From assembly GCF_025464955.1 (NCBI RefSeq), contig NZ_JAODNM010000176.1, positions 1 to 53,505 on the forward strand: a stretch of DNA of 53,505 nucleotides, written 5' to 3'. A program made the position numbers and the translations under genes. This DNA comes from Amycolatopsis sp. (GTDB lineage: Bacteria; Actinomycetota; Actinomycetes; Mycobacteriales; Pseudonocardiaceae). Positions 50,401-53,505 of the stretch are shown piece by piece (the first letter of the stretch is position 1; each line of letters begins with the position of its first letter). The notes under the pieces are model-generated. The model saw nothing but the letters and a program-made list of their open reading frames with translations. It had not been told where the DNA came from and did no database searches.

Positions 50401-53400
50401 GTCGTGAGCTCGGAAGCCGCCAGCAGCGTCACGGTTCCGACCGAGATGACCGGCATCCCCTCGACGTCGACCGCGGCCAGTGTGACCCTGTCGTCCACAC
50501 GGGACAGTCGCACCCGCAGCACGGAAGCGCCGGATGCCCGCAGCGCGACGTTGTTCCAGTCGGTCGCCAGGCCGAAGTCACCGGCGAGCGCCGACAGTTG
50601 CAGAGCCGCGTCCAGCAGCGCCGGATGCACGCCGAACGCGGCGCCATCCTCCACCTGCTTTGGGAGCGCGACCTCGGCGAAGACCTCCGTGCCTCGGCGC
50701 CAGGCCGCCCGCGCGCCACGGAACACCGGCCCGTGGGTCACCCCCGCTTCGGCCAGGTCCTCGTAGAAACCGTCCAAGTCGACGACCATGGCACCCTTCG
50801 GCGGCCATACTGTCGTGTCGAACGGGACAACCGGCTCAGGGACCTCCGCCGCCAGCGACCCGCTGGCGTGCAAGGTCCATTCCGCGTCGTGCGCTTCGGC
50901 AGGGCGCGAGTGGAACCGCAGCTCCCGACGACCTGTCTCGTCCGGGCTGCCGACCCACAGCTGGACCTGCACCGCACCGCGGTCCGCCAGCAGCAGCGGC
51001 GCGGCCATCGACAGCTCGGCGACCCTCGAACCGCCCACCTGGTCGGCGGCCCGCAGTGCCAGCTCCAGGAAACCGGTGCTGGGGAACGGAACCACACCAT
51101 TGACGGTGTGGTCGGCCAGCCACGGATGCGTCTGGATGGACAGGCGGCCGGTGAGGATCAGCTCGTCGGAACCAGCCACGGTCATGGCGGCGCCGAGCAG
51201 CGGATGTTCCGCCGAGGCCAAGCCCAGACCCGAAACGTCACCGGCGCTGACCGACACCGACGGCCAGAAGCGCTGATGCTGGAAGGCGTAAGTCGGAAGG
51301 TCGACCCGGCGGGCACCGGTGCCCGCGAACAGGGCAGCCCAGTCCACGGCAACCCCGGTGACATGCAGCCGGCTCAGCGCGGTGACCAGTGCGATCTCCT
51401 CATCGCGGTCCTTGCGTAGCGCGGGCACCATCGAGACGTCAGCCGCCATCGCCGACAGCACACCGTCAGGGCCGAGCTCAAGGAACGCCGTCGCTCCGGC
51501 AGCCGACAACGCGGCGATTCCGTCAGCGAACCGAACAGTTTCACGCACGTGCCGAACCCAGTACTCAGGCTCACCCAGCTCGGTCGACGCCAGTTGACCG
51601 GTCAGGTTCGACACCACGGGAATCCGCGGAGCCTGGAACGAAAGACCCACCACCACAGCACGGAACTCGTCCAGCATCGGATCCATCAACGGCGAGTGGA
51701 ACGCGTGCGAAACCTTGAGCCGCTTGTTCTTCCACCGCTCGGCCAGCTTGAGAACCTCGTCTTCGACACCGGCGATGACCACCGACGACGGCCCGTTGAC
51801 GGCGGCGATCGACACACCATCGGTCAGCAGTGGGGCGACTTCGGCCTCGGTCGCCTGCACCGCGACCATCGCGCCACCGGCCGGCAACGCCTGCATGAGG
51901 CGAGCCCGCGCGGACACCAACGAGCAGGCATCCTCCAGCGATAGCGCACCAGCCACATGCGCGGCGGCAACTTCGCCGATCGAATGCCCGCCGACGAAAT
52001 CGGGTCGAACGCCCAGCGACTCCATCAGGCGGAACAGCGCCACCTCGAACGCGAACAACGCCGGCTGCGCCATCCCCGTCTGGTTCATTGCCTCCTGATC
52101 GTCCGGCAGCTCGACACCCAACCTGGCGAGCACCGCGTCGAAAGACTCGGCGAACACCGGGAACCGGGCATGCAGCTCACGACCCATCCCGACCCGCTGC
52201 GAGCCCTGGCCCGAGAACAACACCCCGAGCTTGGCCCGGCCGACAGCGGCTCCACGGGCCGCTTCGACCACACTCCCGTCGCCGACCAGCAGCACCGCAC
52301 GGTGCTCGAACACCGAACGTCCCGTCGCCAACGAGAATCCGACGTCAACCGGCCTGTCCGCAGCGGACCTGATCTGATCCAGCTGCGCATCCAGCGCGGC
52401 TTCGGTCTTGCCGGACAGCACCCACGGCACCACCGCGGGAACGTTGACGACCGCCTCGACAGCCGCCTCGACAGCCGGCGCCTGCTCCAGAATCACGTGC
52501 GCATTTGTCCCGCTCACCCCGAACGACGAGACAGCCGCACGCCGCGGCCGTCCAGTCCGGGGCCATTCGGCGCGCTCGGTCAGCAGGTCGATCGCGCCCT
52601 TCGGCCAGTCCACCTGGGTGGACGGCCGCGACACGTGCAGGGTCTGCGGCACCACACCATTCCGCATGGCCATGACCATCTTGATCACGCCGGCGACACC
52701 GGCGGCGGCCTGGGTGTGCCCGAAGTTCGACTTCAGTGCGCCGACCAGCAGGGGCGCGTCGGCCCGGCGCCGGCTGCCGTAGGTGGCGAGAAGCGCCTGC
52801 GCCTCGATCGGGTCCCCGAGAGATGTCCCGGTGCCGTGGGCCTCCACCACGTCTACCTCGGCCGCGGCCAGCCGGGCGTTCGCCAGCGCCTGACGGATCA
52901 CCCGCTGCTGGGACGGGCCGTTCGGCGCGGTCAGACCGTTCGACGCGCCGTCCTGGTTCACCGCCGAGCCCCGGACCACGGCCAGTACCTTGTGCCCGTT
53001 GCGCTGTGCGTCGGAGAGGCGCTCCACGAGGAGCAGGCCGACGCCCTCCCCCCAGCCCGTGCCGTCGGCGTCGTCGGAGAACGCCTTGCAGCGGCCGTCG
53101 ACGGCGAGGCCGCCCTGGTGCGCGAAGTCGATGAACGCGTCAGGGCTGGCGATGATCGTGACACCGCCGGCCAGTGCCATGGAGCACTCCCCCGAGCGCA
53201 GCGCCTGCACGGCGAGGTGCAGTGCGACCAGCGAGGACGAGCAGGCCGTGTCGACCGTGACGGCCGGTCCCTCGACGCCCAGCACGTACGAGATGCGGCC
53301 TGACAGCACACTGCCCGAATTACCGGTGATGAGGTGCCCGCCGACGCCTTCGGGGACATCGTGCACATTGCTGAGGTAGCCGGAGCTGCCGGCGCCGACG

Positions 53401-53505
53401 AAGACGCCGACCTTTTCGCCCTTCATGGACAGCGGGGCGATACCCGCTCGTTCCAGCGACTCCCAGGCGACTTCGAGCAGCAGCCGCTGCTGCGGGTCCA
53501 TCGCC
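33201..53505 (-). CDS. Giant modular polyketide synthase, four modules visible (5' end off the right edge)
   Basis: The open frame covers 6,768 codons from the edge to TGA 33201. It begins inside a KS, so the true start is outside the window and the protein is longer than 6,700 residues. Order of domains: KS(partial)-AT-DH-KR-ACP; KS-AT-KR-ACP; KS-AT-DH-ER-KR-ACP; KS-AT-DH-KR-ACP; C-terminal docking domain ending FIDNELGRGKDR. All KS, AT, DH, ER and KR catalytic motifs that fall in the window are intact, and all four ATs carry GHSIGE/HAFH (malonyl). It feeds the terminal module encoded next downstream. Several AT regions share almost identical DNA with each other, and one AT carries an extra 18-residue loop. 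Further modules upstream are likely but unseen. Confidence 0.96.
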   Translation of the reverse strand, partial: AMDPQQRLLLEVAWESLERAGIAPLSMKGEKVGVFVGAGSSGYLSNVHDVPEGVGGHLITGNSGSVLSGRISYVLGVEGPAVTVDTACSSSLVALHLAVQALRSGECSMALAGGVTIIASPDAFIDFAHQGGLAVDGRCKAFSDDADGTGWGEGVGLLLVERLSDAQRNGHKVLAVVRGSAVNQDGASNGLTAPNGPSQQRVIRQALANARLAAAEVDVVEAHGTGTSLGDPIEAQALLATYGSRRRADAPLLVGALKSNFGHTQAAAGVAGVIKMVMAMRNGVVPQTLHVSRPSTQVDWPKGAIDLLTERAEWPRTGRPRRAAVSSFGVSGTNAHVILEQAPAVEAAVEAVVNVPAVVPWVLSGKTEAALDAQLDQIRSAADRPVDVGFSLATGRSVFEHRAVLLVGDGSVVEAARGAAVGRAKLGVLFSGQGSQRVGMGRELHARFPVFAESFDAVLARLGVELPDDQEAMNQTGMAQPALFAFEVALFRLMESLGVRPDFVGGHSIGEVAAAHVAGALSLEDACSLVSARARLMQALPAGGAMVAVQATEAEVAPLLTDGVSIAAVNGPSSVVIAGVEDEVLKLAERWKNKRLKVSHAFHSPLMDPMLDEFRAVVVGLSFQAPRIPVVSNLTGQLASTELGEPEYWVRHVRETVRFADGIAALSAAGATAFLELGPDGVLSAMAADVSMVPALRKDRDEEIALVTALSRLHVTGVAVDWAALFAGTGARRVDLPTYAFQHQRFWPSVSVSAGDVSGLGLASAEHPLLGAAMTVAGSDELILTGRLSIQTHPWLADHTVNGVVPFPSTGFLELALRAADQVGGSRVAELSMAAPLLLADRGAVQVQLWVGSPDETGRRELRFHSRPAEAHDAEWTLHASGSLAAEVPEPVVPFDTTVWPPKGAMVVDLDGFYEDLAEAGVTHGPVFRGARAAWRRGTEVFAEVALPKQVEDGAAFGVHPALLDAALQLSALAGDFGLATDWNNVALRASGASVLRVRLSRVDDRVTLAAVDVEGMPVISVGTVTLLAASELTTTQSRDSLFQLDWVPITVDGESDPEVVMIPITGDGTGVHELVAGTLALLQQWLTTDTRAVFVSHGAVSGDDVAAAAVWGLVRSAQTENPGRFLLVDLDDTAESAAALPGLPALLDAGETQVIVRDGEVRAARLARMSAQTGVSRAWDPGGTVLITGGTGGLGAELARHLVTERGIRHLVLLSRRGLDAPGALELRAELIAHGADVAVAACDVADRDAVVEVLAALEYPLTAVVHTAGVLDDGVIGSLTPERMDTVLSPKVDAAWHLHELTQDLDLAGFVLYSSVSGIMGAAGQGNYAAGNSFLDALAAHRRGRGLPAVSLAWGAWAQAAGMTATLRESDARRITEAGMPLLSVEQGLAAFDTAITLDKSLVVAFAQGSGRVRGEVPAILRGLTRSGRRLAASGRGATSAGLAQRLAELREGERERFLIDLVRTAAAAVLGHDSATDVGADREFRQLGFDSLTALELRNQLGAATGLSLPATLIFDYPTPLVLAGHLLAELLGEDGTADAGSHAAVVVDDPIVIVGMGCRFPGGVRSPEDLWRLLADGGDAISGFPADRGWADGPLADVTGEGGFLDSATKFDPGFFGISPREATAMDPQQRQLLEVSWEAIERAGINATTLRGSRTGVFVGTNGQDYTNLVMQASREIEGHASTGLAAAVISGRLSYTFGFEGPALTVDTACSSSLVALHLASQSLHSGESSLALVGGVTVMSTPMNFVGFNAQGGLAQDGRCRAFSDDAEGTGWSEGVGVLVVERQSDAERNGHRILAVVRGSALNQDGASNGLTAPNGPAQQRVIRAALAAAGLSTSDVDAVEAHGTGTKLGDPIEAQALLATYGRDREQPLLLGTIKSNLGHTQAAAGVAGLIKTVLALEHGVLPRTLHVSEPTSHVDWSAGAVELLTEQTAWPETGRPRRAGVSSFGLSGTNAHVILEQGHPREVAPRGTHAENTVPENTVPWVLSGKTEAALTAQVEHIKSTMDNPVDVGFSLVTGRSVFEHRAVLLAGVEVARGVAAEQSLAVLFSGQGSQRVGMGRELAARFPVFAEAFDAVLARLGVELPDDQELLNQTGAAQPALFALEVALFRLVESWGVRPDFVGGHSIGEVAAAHVAGVLSLEDACTLVSARARLMQALPAGGAMVAVQATEAEVLPLLTDGVSIAAVNGPSSVVIAGVENEVLKLAERWKNKRLKVSHAFHSPLMDPMLDEFRSAIEGLSFAEPRIPVATSGDVTSPEYWVRHVRDAVRFADSVNSLVEQGVTAFLELGPDGVLSAMASEVSMVPTLRKDRGEETALLTALARLYVTGVPVDWTPVFDGTGAQRVDLPTYAFQHERFWLEPTGMPVGQDPVDTAFWDAVEREDLESLAATLDLDGETVSAVVPALSAWRSRRRVESGVDSLLYHESWQPLAGLTAAETAGSWLVAVPAGAAENAETLAVLNALGSGAVVVEVAGTDRAQLAEQLSGTRASGVVSLLGLIEDRETVPEGLSSTLVLAQALGDAGVSAPLWALTRGAVSVGRTDPIVNPRQAALWGLGRVAALEHPERWGGVIDLPEVLDERAARRLAVVLHGGSGEDQVAVRSTGVFGRRLAPAPVGRPAHAPELSGTVLITGGTGALGARVARDLAGRGVERLVLLSRRGPAAPGAAELRDELVALGADVTIEACDVADRDSLAAVLDAHRVTGVVHTAGVLDDGALAGLTPERFADVFRSKVDSAVVLDELTRDLDLSMFVLFSSVAGAVGNPGQANYAAANAVLDALAQRRRADGLTATSIAWGAWAGDGMADRAEVGDALRRVGVSALDPELALSALWRVVAEPVATPVVADLQQPQLLTSLLSLRSSPLLAGLPAARKAAEAVEAARRETESVTSELHQRLRGLAEGERIEPVLDLVRTIAAAVLGHAGKESVSPGKAFRDLGFDSLTAVELRNQLAAVTGISLQASLVFDYPTPQVLAGYLLGELLGAGIDLVGETTTTVGRSDDPIAIVAMSCRFPGGIASPEDLWRVLTEGRDVIGEFPGDRGWDLAALSGEGPGHSATLQGGFLDGVADFDPAFFEISPREALAMDPQQRLLLETSWEAVERAGIDPVSLRGSRTGVFVGTNGQDYQRLVLAAREDLEGHAGTGLAASVISGRLSYTLGLEGPAVTIDTACSSALVALHLATQALRGGECSLALVGGVTVMATPTSFGGFSRQGGLAEDGRCKAFSDDADGTSWSEGVGILLVERLSDAQRNGHRILAVVKGSAVNQDGASNGLTAPNGPSQQRVIRQALASAGLAPSDVDAVEAHGTGTKLGDPIEAQALLATYGKDRERPLLLGSVKSNLGHTQAAAGAAGLIKMMLAFQHQTLPRTLHVSDPSSHVDWSTGAVELLTEQTEWPATDRPRRAGVSSFGISGTNAHVILEEAPAGVPAAERPELSPVVVPWVVCGKSEAALDSQVDRLKSTVDNNVDVGFALVTSRSEFTHRAVLLAGADGVVETARGVAAERSLAMLFSGQGSQRIGMGRELYARFDVFADALDTVLAELDPYLSRPLREVMWGDDQEALNQTGFAQPALFAVEVALFRLAESFGIRPQYLAGHSIGEVAAAHVAGVFSLADACRLVAARANLMQALPGNVSASHSDSVEGGGGGRRVGAMVALRASEAEVLPHLTDRVSIAAVNGPSSVVISGDSDAVTEIAARFTKATALAVSHAFHSPLMDPMLDDFRQVVAGLTLHEPTIPMVTSGVVTSPEYWVNHVREAVRFADGVTALTEHGVSAFLELGPDGVLSGMAAESVPASAVLVPLLRKDQPEEVASVSALARLHVSGVRVDWRAWFAGMGARLVDLPTYAFDRQRFWPTATLSMRPGDVSGLGLVSPGHPLLGASVAMAGSDELVLTGRLSSATHPWLADHVVGGVVLFPGTGFLELAFRAGDLLGCERVERLTLMVPLVLPDRDAVSVQVRVGAPDESGRRSVNVYSQPADTMSREWTLHAGGTVISAPDPAVGLGDAQWPPAGAEAVDLEGYYPQLAEQGGLVYGPVFQGLNGAWRRDGEIFAEVALPEQVEDAATYGVHPALMDSALHAIGLVDDAGQGLPFEWTGASLHATGASMLRVRLTRTGADSVSVLAVDVEGQPVVSVDSLLIRVPSPQGPVAPVSGVLDSLFRIDWTPIEPAVTAKRWAIRGDDESGLAAVLAESLAAAPLTEAIGDEVPDIVVVPIVGETGPAAVHVLADRVLAIMQDALADATRMVFVTRGAVAVGDEDVADLAAAAAWGLVRSAQAENPGRFLLVDLPTEPSGGLGIVPAVLAEDEQQVVVRGDIVLAGRLARLASGANLVPPTDTPWRLGTAGKGSLDELTLTPCPEVLAPLTGQQVRIAVRAAGVNFRDVLNALGMYPGEAGLFGAEAAGVVVETGPDVSAVSGLTVGDHVMGMVFGGFGPLGVAEERYLTRVPAGWSWEEAASVPLVFLTAYYALVDLAAVRPGEKVLIHAGAGGVGMAAIQVAKHLGAEVFATASESKWGVLRSLGVAEDHIASSRTTEFEERFGQGVDVVLNALTGEFVDASLRLLGSGGRFLEMGKTDLRDPASLPGVVYRPFDLGQVDLDRVQQMLLVLVELFGEAALRPLPISSWDVRRAKDAFRYMSRARHIGKIVLTTPKTWDPDGTVLITGGTGGLGAELARHLVAERGVRYLVLLSRRGLDAPGAPELRAELIARGADVVVTACDVADRQALAEIVAAVEHPLTAVVHTAGVLDDGVIGSLTPERMDTVLRPKVDAAWHLHELTQDLDLAGFVLYSSVSGVMGSAGQGNYAAGNSFLDALAAHRRARGLSAVSLAWGAWAPGVGMTAGLDAAAVERMERSGMPPLSVEQGLALFDAAITVDESLVVPTRMATGSGPAPFAGAVPPMLRGLVRTRRTAASGGRATGRLEKLKPAERARAVLQLVRAEAAAVLGHASPRTLDTEQEFRQLGFDSLTAVELRNRLSTATGLGLPATLVFDYPTPQVLAEHLVAELFGGLREQAEDSVKVTDETVAIVGISCRFPGGVTSPEELWQLLVEGRDAIGPFPTDRGWDLDMLTGEGAGRSATLSGGFVDGIADFDPAFFGISPREAVSMDPHQRLILETSWEAIERTGIDPASLRGSRTGVFVGSGGADYAHLLLGSLQSMEGYSGTGTSPSVIAGRLSYTLGLEGPAMTIDTACSSALVALHLAAQALRGGECTLALAGGVQLMATPGAFMEFTQQGGLAPDGRCKPFSDSADGTAWSEGVGVLVLERLSDARRNGHEILAVVRGSAVNQDGASNGLTAPNGPSQQRLIRQALASAGLKPSDVDAVEAHGTGTTLGDPIEAQALLAAYGQDRERPLLLGSAKSNLGHTQAAAGVVGVVKMVQALRHGLLPKTLHITEPSSHVDWSAGAVELLTEQTPWPETSRPRRAGVSSFGISGTNAHVILEAAPSVAAPVEPLPRAVTPLLVSGKNRAALDDQIGRIRSCVEGRSAVDVGFSLMTGRSVFEHRAVLLATEDGVVEVARGAATEQSVAVLFSGQGSQRVGMGRELAARFPVFAEAFDAVLARLGVELPDDQDLLNQTGAAQPALFALEVALFRLVESWGVRPDFVGGHSIGEVAAAHVAGVLSLEDACTLVSARARLMQALPAGGAMVAVQATEAEVLPLLTDGVSIAAVNGPSSVVIAGVENEVLGIVAVFEVQGRKTSRLPVSHAFHSPLMDPMVDEFREVVEGLSFNEPVVPIATSGDVTSPEYWVRHVRDAVRFADSVSTLVESGVTAFLELGPDGVLSAMAAESVPEGAVVVPLLRKGRAEEVSALTALARLHVAGTHIDWAPVFTGANARRVDLPTYPFQHERFWPTATAARSDATGLGLVSAGHPLLGAAMSVAGSDGAVLTGRLSTVTLPWLADHVVHGAITFPETGFIELAVRAADQVGCDRVEELTVTTPLVFADREAVALQVWAGAADETGRRTITIYARPADSEQEWVEHAAGVLTTGEQVADFGGDEWPPAGGEQVELAGWYEELALSGLDYGPVFQGVRAVWHRDNDVFAEVALPEEVGDAGAYGLHPALLDAAVQAWGVDGVPVEWTGVCLHASAASVLRVKLTRSGTESVSLTAVDADGAPVISVASLTVRAPEAAARTREQSLLHLEWIPASIELAAAEGSHWAVVGTDEIGLGAALKAAGDVTASSVPSLAAVLDGTAAVPDFLVVPVLGDGAPEVARSAHETTARALAVVQEWLADDRFARSRVVFVTRDAVGTGQDLAAAPVCGLVRSAQSENPGSFLLVDLDDTDASMNVLPTVASLFDAGESQVVVRDGAVRVPRLARVSGEGAASRPWNPEGTVLITGGTGGLGAELARHLVSERGVKHLLLVSRRGPDAPGALELRAELTAHGADVTVASCDTADRDSVARALNDIPAGHPLTAVVHTAGVLDDGIIGSLTPERLAAVLRPKVDGAWNLHEATRDLDLAAFVLYSSVSGVMGGAGQANYAAANVFLDALAQHRRSHGLAAVSLAWGPWAQSGMASELGERTARSDMPLLSVEEGLALFDAATARDEALLVPLRINSGTARSDAEVPAILRGLVRTGRRTAGGRAAGAGLLQQLTGMAESERIRFLVELVCAHAAGVLGHASAEAVDADREFRQLGFDSLTAVELRNSLTTATGLRLPATLVFDYPTPNEVADHLAAELLGGAEESSVLLTELDRLEAALSASAPDDVATAGVAARLRQLLAQYTGSGTKTEEAAVTDRIKAASADDIFAFIDNELGRGKDR
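36445..36917. repeat. Near-identical AT tract, copy in module R4
   Basis: This 473-base tract within the AT domain of module R4 matches 46879-47351 (AT of module R2) at a constant offset of 10,434 bases; by eye I count about six differences. The flanking sequence on both sides diverges sharply. It spans GHSIGE and the malonyl active site. The tract uses more A/T-ending codons than its surroundings. Confidence 0.9.
38500..44490 (-). other. PKS module R3: KS-AT(malonyl)-DH-ER-KR(B1)-ACP, fully reducing
   Basis: KS: TACSSA (near 43975). AT: GHSIGE (near 42700), HAFH (near 42365), with an 18-residue insertion between them (near 42540-42600). DH: H-VVG-G-VVLF-P (near 41775) and HPALMD. ER: about 40490-39560, with NADPH loop HAGAGGVGMAA (near 40045) and the GVNFRDVL strand (near 40360). 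KR: TGGTGGLG (near 39510), LDD, GQGNYAAGN (near 39085). ACP: GFDSL (near 38615). It is the only module in the window with an enoylreductase, giving a saturated CH2-CH2 unit (C6-C7). Confidence 0.92.
42540..42600 (-). other. In-frame insertion in the AT domain of module R3
   Basis: Where the other ATs read MQALPAGGAMVAV, this one has about 18 extra residues between LP and GAMVA, including SASHSDSVEGGGGGRRV. The frame is intact. The segment is Gly/Ser-rich, like a flexible loop, and lies between the GHSIGE and HAFH motifs. No other AT in the window has it. Confidence 0.85.
44530..48870 (-). other. PKS module R2: KS-AT(malonyl)-KR(B1)-ACP
   Basis: KS starts at DDPIVIVGMGCRFPGG (near 48850), with TACSSS near 48360. 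AT: GHSIGE (near 47110), HAFH (near 46830). There is no DH: the linker FWDAVEREDLESLA runs straight into a KR with TGGTGALG (near 45590), LDD and GQANYAAAN (near 45180), type B1. ACP: GFDSL (near 44670). Predicted outcome: a D-configured hydroxyl (C9 counted from the released carboxyl), the only free chain hydroxyl set by these last five modules and a candidate site for glycosylation or lactone closure. Confidence 0.9.
46879..47351. repeat. Near-identical AT tract, copy in module R2
   Basis: Partner of the tract at 36445-36917. Immediately beside it, 46786 to about 46960 is also almost identical to 51661 to about 51835 in the AT of module R1 (offset 4,875 bases). The R2 AT is thus a mosaic of sequence shared with two other modules, the pattern left by gene conversion between modules. 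Confidence 0.85.
48880..53505 (-). other. PKS module R1: KS(partial)-AT(malonyl)-DH-KR(B1)-ACP
   Basis: The KS is cut at the MDPQQR segment by the right edge but keeps TACSSS (near 53245). AT: GQGSQ (near 52200), GHSIGE (near 51980), HAFH (near 51705). DH: H-TVN-G-VVPF-P (near 51105) and HPALLDAALQ. KR: TGGTGGLG (near 49940), LDD, GQGNYAAGN (near 49520), type B1. ACP: GFDSL (near 49035). Predicted outcome: a trans double bond (C10=C11 counted from the released carboxyl). Confidence 0.9.

Noticed and set aside
1..53505. CRISPR array, tRNA/rRNA genes, insertion sequences or attachment sites
   Set aside because: No short regularly spaced repeats, cloverleaf genes or transposase-like proteins were seen. 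The repeats present are PKS domain homology, gene-conversion tracts, hairpins and one 15-bp duplication.
1..53505. Two separate PKS clusters that happen to be adjacent
   Set aside because: Left and right PKS genes share orientation, uniform malonyl AT type and similar AT codon style, and all accessory genes lie between them. One assembly line is the simpler reading, though it is not proven.

Overview
The window is a very GC-rich stretch (third codon positions almost all G or C) filled by a modular type I polyketide synthase (PKS) biosynthetic gene cluster. PKS domain style, a LAL-type LuxR regulator, a P450/3Fe-4S ferredoxin pair and rare TTA leucine codons all point to a filamentous actinomycete. 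The genus cannot be fixed from this sequence.

Layout, left to right. (1) 1-6035, minus: a PKS gene running off the left edge (module 2, KS-AT-DH-KR-ACP, then the KS of module 3). (2) 6077-13963, minus: the chain-initiating PKS, with a CoA-ligase loading domain, a degenerate ketoreductase and an ACP, followed by module 1 (KS-AT-KR-ACP). (3) 13964-14230: a divergent promoter region. (4) 14231-18168, plus: a three-gene operon encoding a Hyg5-type chorismatase (3-hydroxybenzoate synthase), a short class II DAHP synthase and an MhpA-like FAD aromatic hydroxylase; a terminator hairpin follows. (5) 18229-20919, minus: a LAL regulator with two TTA codons. (6) 21017-23827, plus: glycosyltransferase, P450 and ferredoxin; a large bidirectional terminator follows. 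(7) 24060-26999, minus: methyltransferase, short-chain dehydrogenase and a second, atypical P450. (8) 27048-33167, minus: the terminal PKS module with thioesterase. (9) 33201-53505, minus: a giant PKS of four modules whose 5' end lies beyond the right edge.

How the genes probably work together (inference). DAHP synthase raises chorismate supply, the chorismatase converts chorismate to 3-hydroxybenzoate, and the CoA-ligase domain loads this onto the first ACP. All seven complete AT domains carry malonyl-CoA signatures, so the chain should be unbranched. The start of the chain is predicted as aryl-CH(OH)-CH2-CH=CH-; the carboxyl end, from the last five modules, as a 9-hydroxy-2,4,10-trienoyl unit, released by the thioesterase. 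Tailoring would add ring hydroxylation, two P450 oxidations, methylation, an SDR redox step and a sugar. No deoxysugar, transporter or type II thioesterase genes are in the window.

The nearest precedents I know are other 3-hydroxybenzoate-primed actinomycete products such as cuevaene A. A glycosylated, P450-decorated, entirely malonate-built version may be undescribed, but this cannot be decided without database searches. No stretch longer than 300 bases lacks a gene.
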